Shown here: in pieces, positions 16,201 to 25,890 of the stretch
How positions within the stretch are numbered: position 1 is the stretch's first letter
How the letters are laid out: each line of letters begins with the position of its first letter
Assembly: GCA_016187935.1 (NCBI GenBank)
Contig: JACPIU010000020.1
Location: 1-64,000 of the forward strand
DNA from: Bdellovibrio sp.
Lineage (GTDB): Bacteria; Bdellovibrionota; Bacteriovoracia; Bacteriovoracales; Bacteriovoracaceae
Direction: 5' to 3'
Length of the DNA: 64,000 nucleotides
Notes under the pieces: model-generated
Database searches by the model: none
The model's input: only the letters and a program-made list of their open reading frames with translations
Told to the model about the DNA's origin: nothing
Position numbers and translations under genes: made by a program

Positions 16201-19200
16201 ATGATTAAAAAGATAATCACCTGGTGCGGAAAAAATTCGAAAATCACGATAATTTTGGCCACACTCTCGGGACTTTGGGGTGCCTATTGTTTGAAAAATA
16301 TTCGGGTTGATGCCATTCCCGATCTTTCTGAAACGCAAGTCATCATTTTTTCTGAATGGATGGGAAGGGGACCAGATCTCATTGAAAATCAAATCACCTA
16401 TCCTCTTGTCACAACGATGCTCTCAGCTCCCAAAGTTTCTATCGTGCGTGGCTTCTCCATGTTCGGAATGTCTTTTGTCTATGTAATTTTTAAGGACGGA
16501 ACAGACATCTATTGGGCCAGATCACGAGTTGTTGAATACCTGTCCAAACTTTCAGGCCAATTTCCTCCAGATGTAACTCCCTCGATCGGGCCTGATGCCA
16601 CAGGTGTAGGTTGGGTTTTTCAATATGCCCTTATTGATACGAGTGAGACACACGATCTTTCTGAAATAAAGACCTTTCAGGATTGGTATTTGAAGTATTG
16701 GCTGGCCTCAGTTCCGGGCGTTGCCGAAGTTACAAGTGTTGGAGGATTTGAAAAACAATATCAAGTCGAGGTTGATCCCAATAGACTTGCCGCTTTTAAA
16801 ATTCCTATCCAAAAAGTTATAAGCAGTATTCGTGACAATAATAAAGATGTCGGTGGCAGAACTCTTGAGATTTCCGAGCGTGAATACTATGTCAGAGGTT
16901 TAGGATATATTAAAGATTCCAAAGAAATTGAAGACATCACTATTGGTATTGGTCCTGACAACACTCCCATTCGAGTAGCAGATGTCGCCAACGTAGGCCT
17001 GGGGCCCAATATTCGGAGGGGCCTTTCCGATCTGGACGGAAGAGGTGATACCGTAGGTGGCCTTATCATTATGAGGCAAGGCGAAGACGTCTCAAGCGTA
17101 ATCGCCGCAATAAAAAAGAAGATTGACGATGTCAAAGACGCATTCCCACCAGGAATTGAGCTTAAAATCGTTTATGATAGATCGTCTCTTATCACGGAAG
17201 CTGTTACCACGCTCACAGAGAATATACTTGAAGAAATGATTCTTGTTTGTATTGTTATTCTCATTTTTCTTTTCCATTTCAGAAGTACACTTGTTGTTGC
17301 AATTACATTGCCTCTATCCGTCTTGATTTCTATGATTCCGATGTACTATTTCGATATCAGTCTAAATATTATGTCAATGGGAGGAATCATTCTCGCAATC
17401 GGGGATATCGTTGATGGTGTTGTTGTTTTTATTGAAAATAGTCATAAAAAAATTGCAGCGAGTAATGGAACACGACCATCTCAGGAACTTGCGATTGAGG
17501 CCTGTGCAGAGTTGGGACCATCGATTTTCAGTGCGCTTCTCATCATTGGTGTTTCGTTTCTTCCGATCTTTGCGCTTCAGGCCCAAGAAGGGAAGCTTTT
17601 TCATCCACTTGCTTATACCAAAACCTTTGCCATGCTTGCAGCGGCGCTTGTTTCAATCACAATTACGCCTCCGCTCATCGCTTATTTTGTTAAAGGAAAA
17701 ATTAGGAGAGAAGACGAAAATCCAATCAACCGTTGGTTAAAAAATCGCTATCAGATCATTTTAGATTGGAGTCTTCGAAATGCCAAAGTTGTTATAGGGG
17801 GAATGACAGGTCTTATTGCTCTTTGTATTTTTGCATTTATAGATTTGGGGTCGGAGTTCATGCCCCCTCTGTGGGAAGGCGATCTTCTTTACATGCCTAT
17901 CACGGTCCCTGGGATCTCCATAACAGCAGCTTCTGATCTTTTAACCAGGCAAGGTGCGGCCATTAAATCAATCTCGGAAGTAGAAACGGTTTTCGGAAAA
18001 GCTGGCCGATTTGAAACCGCAACTGACCCCGCCCCTCTCTCTATGTTTGAATACACCATTCGTTTAAAGCCACGCAGCAAATGGCGCAAAGGTTTAAGCG
18101 ATGATCGCCTGGTCGCAGAACTGGATAAGGCGGTCGAAGTGCCGGGACTCAACCGGGCATGGACCAAACCAATTCGAGGAAGGATTGATATGCTCTCAAC
18201 AGGAATTAGAACCCCGGTTGGAATTAAAATTTTTGGTAAGGATTTAAAAGTTATTGAAGAAATTGGTCAGCAACTTGAGCGGACACTCAGTACGATTCGT
18301 GGAACTCGAAGCGTTTACGCAGAAAGAATTATTGGCGGTTACTATTTGGATTTTGAACCTGACAGGAAAGCGCTTGGCAGATATGGTCTCAATGTGGGCG
18401 ATGCTCAAATGGTAGTTGAAACCGCGATTGGTGGAATGGAAATTTCCCAAACTATCGAAGGCCGAGAGCGCTATACTATCAATGTCCGCTACTCACGAGA
18501 ACTTAGAGATAACATTGAAAAATTAAGTCGCATTCTGGTGGCGACACCAAATGGTGCTCAAGTTCCGCTGGCCCAACTTGGAAAACTCACAACTCGTATG
18601 GGCCCTCCAATGGTCTTGGACGAGAGTGGTTCACTTGCCGGCTATGTCTATATTGACTTAAAAGACCGTGATCCCGGCGGCTACGTTAACGATGCAAAAG
18701 AGGCGGTAAAAAACGCCGTTAAACTTCCACCTGGTTATTTCATCACATGGACTGGTCAGTATGAATACTTAGAGCGGATGCAAAATCGCATGAAGATTGT
18801 TGTCCCTCTCACGCTCCTTCTCATTTTTGGTTTTCTCTATTTTAGCATGCGATCGATTTCTAAGGCGATCATGATTATGGTGTCAGTTCCATTGTCTCTC
18901 ATTGGCGGAATCCTTCTCATGTGGTCGCTTAAATATAATACTAGTGTTGCGGTTTGGGCAGGGGCCATCGCCCTTATTGGTGTTGCTGTTGAAACTGCAT
19001 CTATCATGGTGGTATTCCTCGATGAGGCATGGAAAAAGAGGCAATCCGAAGGACAGCTTAAAACCTCTGATGACTTTAAGATTGCCACCCTTGAAGGAGC
19101 ACAGAAAAGCTTACGATCAGTTCTAATGGCGGTAAGCATGAATATTTTTGGTCTCTTACCTGTCATGATTGCCACAGGCCTTGGTGCCGACGTCATGAAA

Positions 19201-19320
19201 AGAATTTCGTCCCCCATGTTCGGAGGACTTGTTTCTCTCATGTTTCTCACTTTAATCATTATTCCCATAATTTACAAAATTCGTGAAGAGCGGATCTGTT
19301 CAAAGAAGGTGAATTCATGA
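16201..19320 (+). CDS. cusA: CusA-like Cu(I)/Ag(I) RND exporter
   Basis: This 1039-residue heavy-metal RND permease carries all three methionines of the CusA metal site at matching spacing. They are Met565 (GDLLYMP), Met615 (TDPAPLSMFEY) and Met664 (RIDMLSTGIRTP), each offset by 8 from E. coli CusA 573/623/672. TM4 holds an acidic pair in AIGDIVDGVVVFIENSHKK. It exports monovalent copper or silver from the periplasm or cytoplasm using the proton gradient. It follows the adaptor gene by 9 bp and overlaps the next gene as ATGA. The methionine triad argues against a Zn/Co/Cd (CzcA) role. Confidence 0.95.
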   Translation: MIKKIITWCGKNSKITIILATLSGLWGAYCLKNIRVDAIPDLSETQVIIFSEWMGRGPDLIENQITYPLVTTMLSAPKVSIVRGFSMFGMSFVYVIFKDGTDIYWARSRVVEYLSKLSGQFPPDVTPSIGPDATGVGWVFQYALIDTSETHDLSEIKTFQDWYLKYWLASVPGVAEVTSVGGFEKQYQVEVDPNRLAAFKIPIQKVISSIRDNNKDVGGRTLEISEREYYVRGLGYIKDSKEIEDITIGIGPDNTPIRVADVANVGLGPNIRRGLSDLDGRGDTVGGLIIMRQGEDVSSVIAAIKKKIDDVKDAFPPGIELKIVYDRSSLITEAVTTLTENILEEMILVCIVILIFLFHFRSTLVVAITLPLSVLISMIPMYYFDISLNIMSMGGIILAIGDIVDGVVVFIENSHKKIAASNGTRPSQELAIEACAELGPSIFSALLIIGVSFLPIFALQAQEGKLFHPLAYTKTFAMLAAALVSITITPPLIAYFVKGKIRREDENPINRWLKNRYQIILDWSLRNAKVVIGGMTGLIALCIFAFIDLGSEFMPPLWEGDLLYMPITVPGISITAASDLLTRQGAAIKSISEVETVFGKAGRFETATDPAPLSMFEYTIRLKPRSKWRKGLSDDRLVAELDKAVEVPGLNRAWTKPIRGRIDMLSTGIRTPVGIKIFGKDLKVIEEIGQQLERTLSTIRGTRSVYAERIIGGYYLDFEPDRKALGRYGLNVGDAQMVVETAIGGMEISQTIEGRERYTINVRYSRELRDNIEKLSRILVATPNGAQVPLAQLGKLTTRMGPPMVLDESGSLAGYVYIDLKDRDPGGYVNDAKEAVKNAVKLPPGYFITWTGQYEYLERMQNRMKIVVPLTLLLIFGFLYFSMRSISKAIMIMVSVPLSLIGGILLMWSLKYNTSVAVWAGAIALIGVAVETASIMVVFLDEAWKKRQSEGQLKTSDDFKIATLEGAQKSLRSVLMAVSMNIFGLLPVMIATGLGADVMKRISSPMFGGLVSLMFLTLIIIPIIYKIREERICSKKVNS

Positions 19321-20690
19321 TCAAGGCCCACCTCTTCCTGGTCTTTATTTTTACATTAGCTTCGCGTAATGTATTTTCTCAAACAGAACATCATCAAGAA
19401 AAATCCCTTCCATCATCAAAGAATTCAAAGGAACATTCGATATTTCCACACCATCAAATGAAAAAACACTTTTATCCGATGACGGCATCCGATTGCTCAG
19501 AAAAAGAAGTCTATCTTCCAACAATGGCAATGTGTATGCCGTTTCCAATGGGAGAAAGTCCGATGGGTTTGGTCATGCTTTCCGGCAACGCCTTTGTTGT
19601 AGCATCTTCTTCTGAAGGACCACGCGGACGGCGAGCGATAACGAGTCCAAATATGTTCATGCTGGATGCAGGTAGAACTTTAGGAACTCGACATTATGTT
19701 AACTTTAATTTAATGGGAACTTTTGAGCGTTGGACTTTTCCAGAGAATGGTTATCCAGAGATCTTACAAATTGGTGAGAATGATGTTCATGGAAAACCCT
19801 ATCTCGACGGGCAACACCCTCATTCATCACCGATTATGGGAATGACTTTAAGTGATATGATTCGCTTGGAGAATGAAAAGGATTATCTTCGAGTTTTCTT
19901 TGCGCCAAGAGGGGAATCCACGGATGGTCCCATCGCTTTCATGCACCGTCCGACGGGTATTATCAATCCCGATGTACCACTCGGGCATCATATTGGTCAG
20001 GATGTTGGACATATTTCGAGTACTGTTCTTGGGGGTTCGCTTGCTGTGAACAAGACCAATTTGCAGCTTTCTATCTTCAATGGGTCCGAACCTGAACCAA
20101 CCAAAGTGGATTTACCCCTTGGTTCTTTGAATTCATGGGCGGCAAGACTCATACAAGAATTTTCTCCAAGAATATTAGGTATGATATCGATTGCCTATGT
20201 GAAAGAACCCGAAGGACATCATGATGAATCAGATGCTGAGAACAATCCTTTACATCAGTGGCGATTTTCCACTTCAGCGTATACCGAGCATGCAATGGGT
20301 TCTGATTGGACTCTTTATAATGCATTGATTTATGGTCACATCACGAATTATGAACGGGCCTCAACCCTCTCTTCTCTAACTCAAGAATTTTGGCTAAAAA
20401 GTTCACGCCCAAGAATTTGGAGTAGAATTGAATTTGTTCAGCGAACAGCACGCCAACTTCAAATTTCTTCCGTTCCTGATCAAGATACTGCAAAATGGGT
20501 TTCTGCCGTGACACTGGGATACTCTTATGCATTAGTTCATTTTAGTGTTGCAGAACTGGCGATCGGAACTTCAGTCACTAAAGACTTTTTACCTGCAGAA
20601 TTTATCTCCGCTTATGCTGGAAATCCCTGGACTGGAAAAATATTATTACAAATCCGAGGCATGGGAATGCAAGCATTAATGTTCGATTAG
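19317..20690 (+). CDS. Met/His-rich outer-membrane protein of copper locus
   Basis: This 457-residue secreted protein (signal ending near NVFSQ) has a His/Met-rich mature N-terminus (EHHQEKS, FPHHQMKK, PTMAMCMPFPMGESPMG). A long run of alternating polar and hydrophobic strands follows, as in outer-membrane beta-barrels. It overlaps the CusA gene by ATGA, so it belongs to the same operon. I recall uncharacterised proteins of this kind beside CusA genes in other bacteria, but no function is established. A copper-binding porin or copper sensor in the outer membrane is plausible. Confidence 0.75.
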   Translation: MIKAHLFLVFIFTLASRNVFSQTEHHQEKSLPSSKNSKEHSIFPHHQMKKHFYPMTASDCSEKEVYLPTMAMCMPFPMGESPMGLVMLSGNAFVVASSSEGPRGRRAITSPNMFMLDAGRTLGTRHYVNFNLMGTFERWTFPENGYPEILQIGENDVHGKPYLDGQHPHSSPIMGMTLSDMIRLENEKDYLRVFFAPRGESTDGPIAFMHRPTGIINPDVPLGHHIGQDVGHISSTVLGGSLAVNKTNLQLSIFNGSEPEPTKVDLPLGSLNSWAARLIQEFSPRILGMISIAYVKEPEGHHDESDAENNPLHQWRFSTSAYTEHAMGSDWTLYNALIYGHITNYERASTLSSLTQEFWLKSSRPRIWSRIEFVQRTARQLQISSVPDQDTAKWVSAVTLGYSYALVHFSVAELAIGTSVTKDFLPAEFISAYAGNPWTGKILLQIRGMGMQALMFD

Positions 20691-20721
20691 ATTTTTTGAT
20701 TTATTAATGGAGAAATGAAGC

Positions 20722-22758
20722 ATGAAATTAGATACCTTTTTAAAACCTGGGGCCATCGCCATTATTGGCGCCAGTCTTGATCCAAACAAGCTCGGTTGGC
20801 AAGTTTTGAATAACTTAATCAGTGGAGGTTATAGAGGTGAGATTTATCCTGTTAATTTAAAGGCATCCAACATTTTAGGCTTGAAGACTTATCCGACGGT
20901 GAAACAAATCAAAAATAAAATTGATCTGGCGGTCATTGTTCTACCTGCCAAATTGGTTTCTGAAGAGGTGAAAAATTGTGCCGAAGTTGAAATTAAAAAT
21001 TTGATCATCATCAGTGCCGGTTTTTCGGAAAGCGATGAGAAAGGCGAGGCCCTGGAAAAAGAATTGATAGATATTGCCAATAAATGGAAACTCAATATTC
21101 TCGGTCCGAATTGCCTTGGTTTTGTGAACACTAAAGAAAACCTCAATCTTACTTTTGCCAAATCACGATCAAGGCCTGGAAACGTTGCCTTTCTGTCACA
21201 ATCAGGCGCATTAGGTAGCGCTGTGCTGGATTGGGTGGCAAACAAACCATATGGCCTTTCGCACTTCGTGAGCCTTGGTAACAAGGCGATACTCAACGAA
21301 AATGATTTTTTTGAGGCCTTGATCCATGATGAAAACTCCACGTTAGTTATTGCCTATCTGGAAGAAATTGAAGATGGAGAGAGCTTCATGACAATTGTGT
21401 CTCGTCTCTCGAAAATAAAACCGGTGGCGATTTTGAAGGCAGGTAGAACCAAATCCGGCTCCGAAGCGGCCCATTCGCACACCGGCAGTTTTACTGGAAC
21501 CCATGAAGCCGTCATCGCCGGTTTGATGCGCTCTGGGGCCATTATCCTGGACAATCCCGAGCAAATGTTTGACCTCATCCACCTCGCTGCCGGAAGAAAC
21601 TGGACATTCCACAATCAAAGACTCTTCATCATTTCTAATTCCGGTGGCCCTCTTGTTTTGGCGGCCGATCACGCAGAGCAGATAGGTTTTAAACTGGGTG
21701 AATTTGATTCGGCAGCATTTCAGACCTTAAAAAAAGTTCTGCCGTCCAATGTGCATGTGACAAATCCTTTGGATTTGATTGGCGATGCCAATCATGATCG
21801 CTATCGTGCTGCAATCGAGGTGGTATTGGCCGATCCGACCTGTGACAATCTCCTGGTGTTATTGGCGCCTCAATCAGCTCTAGAAATCGAAAAAACAGCG
21901 GAAGTGATCATAGCTGAAACCAAGAAATATCCTCACAAGACAATTTTCACCAGTTTTATGGGAGGAGAATTGCTAAACCGAGCAAAGGCATTGTTGGCCA
22001 CGCATGATATTCCAAATTTTTCTTTCCCAGAACGTGCCATAACAGTTCTAGCAAAATTGGTTCATAACCGCGAGGAGGTTAAAGACCTAAGAGAATATAG
22101 CGCGAAAAAATCCACAGTTTTGCACTCTAAAGGTCAGAAAGGTCAGCAGCTCGATTATTTACATGCATTCAAGATACTTAAAGAATTCAAAATACCGACA
22201 GTCCAAACTGTGAAAATCGACCGTCCAAGTGATTTAAACCGACTGTCTTATCCCGCCGTGCTCAAAATCGTTGGCCCACAACTTCTCCATAAGACGGAAC
22301 ATAAGTCAGTTGCTCTGCATCTCAAAACATTGCAAGAAGCAAATGAAGCGTTTAAAAATTTTGCCGGATTATTAAGACAAGAAGACAACTATTGTGTGGC
22401 CCAGCCCATGATCAAAGGTGAGTTGGAATTGATTCTCGGCTTCAAACGAGATAGATCATTCGGCCCGCTTATTGTTGTCGGTCTGGGGGGAATCTATACC
22501 GAAATTTTAAATGATATCACAGTGAGTGTCAGTGATATCAATAGCACCGAAGCCCTTGCTTGTCTTAAGCGGTTAAAAATCTACCGCATTTTGCAAGGCG
22601 CACGCGCTCAGCATTTTGATATCAATGCTCTAATCGATATTATGCTCAAGGTTGCCGCCATTGCTCATGAGCATCCGGAGATTTCCGAGATGGATGTTAA
22701 TCCCTTGTTCCTATTACATTCGGGCCTACTTGCAGTCGATGTTAGAATAATTCTCTAA
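20722..22758 (+). CDS. ADP-forming acyl-CoA synthetase (acetate-CoA ligase family)
   Basis: This 678-residue protein has a CoA-binding Rossmann domain (GAIAIIGASLDPNKLGWQ, residues about 8-130) and a succinyl-CoA-ligase-like domain with the phospho-histidine region AHSHTGSFTGTHEAVI (about 250-265). A C-terminal ATP-grasp domain (about 470-678, with PAVLKIVGPQLLHKTEHKSV and EMDVNPLF) completes it. The family interconverts acyl-CoA and ADP with acid and ATP. No acetyltransferase (GNAT) domain is attached, unlike Pat-type proteins. AGAAATGAAG upstream gives a weak ribosome site. The stop is 8 bp before the 125-bp palindromic element. Confidence 0.9.
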   Translation: MKLDTFLKPGAIAIIGASLDPNKLGWQVLNNLISGGYRGEIYPVNLKASNILGLKTYPTVKQIKNKIDLAVIVLPAKLVSEEVKNCAEVEIKNLIIISAGFSESDEKGEALEKELIDIANKWKLNILGPNCLGFVNTKENLNLTFAKSRSRPGNVAFLSQSGALGSAVLDWVANKPYGLSHFVSLGNKAILNENDFFEALIHDENSTLVIAYLEEIEDGESFMTIVSRLSKIKPVAILKAGRTKSGSEAAHSHTGSFTGTHEAVIAGLMRSGAIILDNPEQMFDLIHLAAGRNWTFHNQRLFIISNSGGPLVLAADHAEQIGFKLGEFDSAAFQTLKKVLPSNVHVTNPLDLIGDANHDRYRAAIEVVLADPTCDNLLVLLAPQSALEIEKTAEVIIAETKKYPHKTIFTSFMGGELLNRAKALLATHDIPNFSFPERAITVLAKLVHNREEVKDLREYSAKKSTVLHSKGQKGQQLDYLHAFKILKEFKIPTVQTVKIDRPSDLNRLSYPAVLKIVGPQLLHKTEHKSVALHLKTLQEANEAFKNFAGLLRQEDNYCVAQPMIKGELELILGFKRDRSFGPLIVVGLGGIYTEILNDITVSVSDINSTEALACLKRLKIYRILQGARAQHFDINALIDIMLKVAAIAHEHPEISEMDVNPLFLLHSGLLAVDVRIIL

Positions 22759-22766
22759 CAGACTGT

Positions 22767-22891
22767 TATACCCTTCGCAGTTTGGTTTTCAAGTAGGCGG
22801 ACAAGGCGCGACGCTGAGGCGTGCTTCCAGCACGTCGCAGGCGTCGAGTCCGCAGGCCAACGCCCTGGAAAATCAAAATCCGAAGGGTATA
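22767..22891. repeat. 125-bp palindromic element, full copy 1
   Basis: The ends are perfect 11-bp inverted repeats, TATACCCTTCG (22767-22777) and CGAAGGGTATA (22881-22891). The interior is an imperfect palindrome (GTTTTCAAGTAGGCG against CGCCCTGGAAAATC; GGCGTGCT-TCC-AGCACGTC at the tip). It is identical over all 125 bp to 42051-42175. If TA is taken as a target duplication, the termini are TACCCTTCG/CGAAGGGTA, as in TA-specific MITEs. It lies between the convergent acyl-CoA synthetase and cytochrome b genes and could serve both as a terminator. No transposase is in the window. Confidence 0.9.
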
Positions 22892-22894
22892 AAC

Positions 22895-24037
22895 CTACTT
22901 TTTTGTTTCATGGAAAATCCGGTGAGGTTTTCCATAAACATCAAATTCATATTCTTTTCCAAAAATAATGCGCTTGCTCTCCGCCCAGTATCCTAGCAAT
23001 CCAAAAATGATTATCAAAATAACCATTGTAATGCCAATTCCCACTGACACCGGCCGCTTGCCAGGATGTCTGGCCTTGGTTTTATCCAAAAATGGCCAGA
23101 CTATCAATAACAGTGGCGCGATTCCTAAGATTAAAATACCGAGCAACTTGGGTAGATATTTTAACACTTGATACATTGGAAGAAAGTACCATTCTGGCTT
23201 AATGGCATGGGGGGTCTGCAAAGGATCGGCCTTTTCGCCCAATTCAAAAGGCATCAGAATGGATAAAGTAATTAGTATTCCGATTAAAAGATAAAAAACA
23301 ATTCCCTCTTTCAATATATGATGCGGGAAAAATGGAGTTCCTTCTCCCATTTGCAATTTTTTTTCCTCATCGACTCTTTCCATGGTGGAGATTCCCTGCA
23401 TGCGTACTAAAAGCAAATGAACGCCAATCATAAAGAAAACCAGCCATGGAAGGATAATGACATGAACAACAAAAAAGCGTGAAAGTGTTTCACCACCAAC
23501 GCTTGTTCCTCCACGTAAGAATACTTTTATCCACTCTCCGATAATGGGTACTGCACCGGCAATTTCCGTTCCCACCGTCGTGGCCCAATAGGCCAGTTGA
23601 TTCCAAGGTAATAAATAACCGGTGAATCCAAAGATGAGAGTAAAAATGAAAAGAAAAACTCCCAAGACCCAAGTTAACTCTCTTGGTTTTTTAAAGGAAC
23701 CCATAAAAAAAGTTCGTAACATATGCAGGAAGACTACCATGATCATAAGATTAGCGCCCCAAGCATGCACCTGTCGGTACAACCAACCCAAGTAAGGTTT
23801 GGTCATGATGAATTTGATGCTTTCAAATGCTTCATTCACAGTAGCACGATAATAAATCAAAAGAAGAATTCCGGTAATGACTTGGCTGACAAATAAAAAT
23901 AAAGACATGCTTCCTAGTGTGTGAAGCCAACCAATATTTTTGGGCAAAGGTTTGTTGACTTGTTTACCAATAAGTTCCTGGATTTTCCCTAGATCAAACC
24001 GTTCTCCTAACCATGTAATAATTTTATCTTTGCTCAT
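22895..24037 (-). CDS. Cytochrome b subunit of a quinol:cytochrome c oxidoreductase
   Basis: This 380-residue protein has about eight TM helices, combining cytochrome b6-like and subunit IV-like halves. Haem-ligand histidines are visible in the RQVHAWGANLM / VVFLHMLRTFF pair and the FFVVHVIILPW / FMIGVHLLLVR pair. The quinol-site PEWY motif is present (KPEWYFLPMYQVLKYLP). It is the last gene of the multihaem cytochrome-Rieske-cytochrome b operon and oxidises (mena)quinol at the inner membrane. The TAG stop lies 3 bp from the palindromic element. Confidence 0.95.
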   Translation of the reverse strand: MSKDKIITWLGERFDLGKIQELIGKQVNKPLPKNIGWLHTLGSMSLFLFVSQVITGILLLIYYRATVNEAFESIKFIMTKPYLGWLYRQVHAWGANLMIMVVFLHMLRTFFMGSFKKPRELTWVLGVFLFIFTLIFGFTGYLLPWNQLAYWATTVGTEIAGAVPIIGEWIKVFLRGGTSVGGETLSRFFVVHVIILPWLVFFMIGVHLLLVRMQGISTMERVDEEKKLQMGEGTPFFPHHILKEGIVFYLLIGILITLSILMPFELGEKADPLQTPHAIKPEWYFLPMYQVLKYLPKLLGILILGIAPLLLIVWPFLDKTKARHPGKRPVSVGIGITMVILIIIFGLLGYWAESKRIIFGKEYEFDVYGKPHRIFHETKK

Positions 24038-24045
24038 TAAATCTC

Positions 24046-24489
24046 CTAAACAGTAACCATGACCCTGCCATTTACAACTTTAATACTATAGGACAGAAGC
24101 GGCTTTGGCGGTGGACCTGAAATCACCGTACCATCTTCAGGATTAAAAAATCCGGCATGGCAAGGACAAGCAATTCGATGTTTTTTATCATCCCAGTCTA
24201 CAATGCAACCTAAATGAGTACAGATGGCGGAAAAGGCCTTGAATCCACTTGCCATATGAACAACTAAGATGACTTTCCCCCCAGAAATTATCTTTTTTGC
24301 CGTTCCGATAGGAATGTCTCCTTCCATGCCGACATCAATCATGCTTCCCACCGGCGCTTGGTGTGTGAGTGGCAAAAGATAGGTAATGGCCGGAAAAATA
24401 AATCCTACCAAAGTCACAGCTATTCCCCCCTTTAAAATCCATCCCAGAAAGTCTCGATGGCCAAGGCGAATTTCTTTCTCTTCAGGCAT
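24046..24489 (-). CDS. Rieske [2Fe-2S] protein
   Basis: This 147-residue protein has an N-terminal TM anchor (about residues 15-37) and a Rieske domain. The cluster-binding boxes CTHLGC (with the following IVDW) and CPCHAGFF are intact, and a Pro loop GPPPKP follows. It carries electrons from quinol at the cytochrome b subunit to the c-type cytochrome. It lies 8 bp ahead of the cytochrome b gene and 11 bp behind the nine-haem cytochrome gene, so these are one transcription unit. Confidence 0.95.
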   Translation of the reverse strand: MPEEKEIRLGHRDFLGWILKGGIAVTLVGFIFPAITYLLPLTHQAPVGSMIDVGMEGDIPIGTAKKIISGGKVILVVHMASGFKAFSAICTHLGCIVDWDDKKHRIACPCHAGFFNPEDGTVISGPPPKPLLSYSIKVVNGRVMVTV

Positions 24490-24500
24490 AAAAAAATCTC

Positions 24501-25715
24501 CTATTTCAAACGAGTGTATTGCTTATATCTCTTCCAAAGTGTCAGGATCATAATAGAAATAAAAATCCAGATGAAAACAAGTGCTAGTTTACGAGCATGT
24601 CGGTCTTTACGCTTGCGTTTGAGAAGAGAATCGATCTCATCATTCTTTGCTTTTAGTTCAACATGCAGTTTTGAGATTTTTTCAAAATCTAAAGTGTGTT
24701 GAAGAGGTCTAAATTCGATTGTTTTAGTTTTTACCTCTTCTAAGATTGCCTCTTCATCTTCAATAAAAAAGCCGTCAATGCCGGCCTGGCGAACCAAAAG
24801 CGCTGAACTCTTCATCATGCGTTCAGAATCTTTAAGCAGAGTCAAAATGCGCTCCCCCTGTATTAATGCAGAATCTGTTTTCTGATGACACTTTAAACAC
24901 ATTAGTTCATAAAATTCCAAATTCGCCGGTCCCACATCATGATTGCGATGACAGGCAATACATTCGGGAAACTTGCCTGCCATCACTAATTTGGCATGCA
25001 CGCTTTCCAAAATAAACTTCCGTTCATTGATATGGCATTTTCCACAGACAGAGACGATCTTATTAACTTGCGGGGGATTGGCGCCATGAGAACCGTGACA
25101 ACTTACGCACTGGGCACTTGCCGTATCACCTTTTTCCATTAAGGCCTTGCCATGCACACTGTTCTTATATTTCTCGGGGATATCGAACGGCAAGTTATGC
25201 CGATTCATTAATTTTTCATTGCCGTGACATTGCTCACAGGTTTTGGTGACGTTGAGCGGATGGACAGGAGCAGTTGGATCGTTAACTTTCACCACATCGT
25301 GGTAGCTATGACAATCACTACAAACGGCAACATCGTTCATGCCTTTCTGAAATAACCCTCTTCCATGATGGGAAGTTTTGTATTGCGCCAATTGATCAGT
25401 CGGTATCCCAAAGAAATTCATGCGCTCCACATCGGCATGACATTTCCCGCAAATATTGGCCACCATTTTTTTGTCAGGAACACCCACATAACCTTTTTGA
25501 ACATCATGAGCATCTTTCTGCAATTTCTGTGTCGCATTTCCTCCATGACAACTGTCACAAAAGATTTCTTCCTTGGAATGAACAGAGGCCTTCATATCTT
25601 CAAAATAATCAACATGGCATTTGAGACAGGAATTACTCATGGCAGATGGGGCAAAAAAAGAATTAGCGGTCCAAAAAAACAGCATAAAAATTACAAATCT
25701 GATTTTTGTATTCAA
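24501..25715 (-). CDS. Membrane-anchored nine-haem cytochrome c
   Basis: I prefer the TTG at 25715, which has GAGGAG 8 nt upstream, over an in-frame TTG at 25733; the product is about 404 residues. After a signal peptide (IRFVIFMLFFWTANSFF) there are nine CxxCH haem sites: CLKCH, CDSCH, CGKCH, CSDCH, CEQCH, CVSCH, CGKCH, CIACH and CLKCH. A helical region (about residues 270-360) and a C-terminal TM helix (LALVFIWIFISIMILTLW) follow. It is first in an operon with Rieske and cytochrome b genes, replacing the usual cytochrome c1, and should accept their electrons in the periplasm. Confidence 0.9.
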   Translation of the reverse strand: MNTKIRFVIFMLFFWTANSFFAPSAMSNSCLKCHVDYFEDMKASVHSKEEIFCDSCHGGNATQKLQKDAHDVQKGYVGVPDKKMVANICGKCHADVERMNFFGIPTDQLAQYKTSHHGRGLFQKGMNDVAVCSDCHSYHDVVKVNDPTAPVHPLNVTKTCEQCHGNEKLMNRHNLPFDIPEKYKNSVHGKALMEKGDTASAQCVSCHGSHGANPPQVNKIVSVCGKCHINERKFILESVHAKLVMAGKFPECIACHRNHDVGPANLEFYELMCLKCHQKTDSALIQGERILTLLKDSERMMKSSALLVRQAGIDGFFIEDEEAILEEVKTKTIEFRPLQHTLDFEKISKLHVELKAKNDEIDSLLKRKRKDRHARKLALVFIWIFISIMILTLWKRYKQYTRLK

Positions 25716-25842
25716 GAAGCATTCTCCTCTCAACCATCAACTTCATATCAATGTGTAATTAAAAACATAAATTGATAGATCAGATAGGAAAACGCTCAGT
25801 CATGATGATGTTTTATTTCATTTGCACAGAAGTGTCAGGCAA

Positions 25843-25881
25843 TGAATTCTCAAGAGATATAGACTATCTCTTGAGAATTCA
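25843..25881. terminator. Perfect 17-bp hairpin downstream of VOC genes
   Basis: Arms TGAATTCTCAAGAGATA (25843-25859) and TATCTCTTGAGAATTCA (25865-25881) enclose a 5-nt loop, 9 bp past the end of the minus-strand VOC gene. No long T-run follows on the minus strand. It probably ends the VOC transcript and insulates the cytochrome operon. Confidence 0.6.
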
Positions 25882-25890
25882 CATTTTATA

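Noticed and set aside
18837-19268. 143-codon minus frame opposite cusA
   Set aside because: No motif or ribosome site; opposite the conserved CusA C-terminal TM region.
20889-21341. 150-codon minus frame opposite the acyl-CoA synthetase
   Set aside because: The sense strand encodes an intact conserved protein; the antisense frame lacks any family feature.
22767-22891. CRISPR or integron attC-like interpretation of the palindromic element
   Set aside because: No array, spacers, integrase or gene cassettes; the same 125-bp unit recurs alone between convergent genes.
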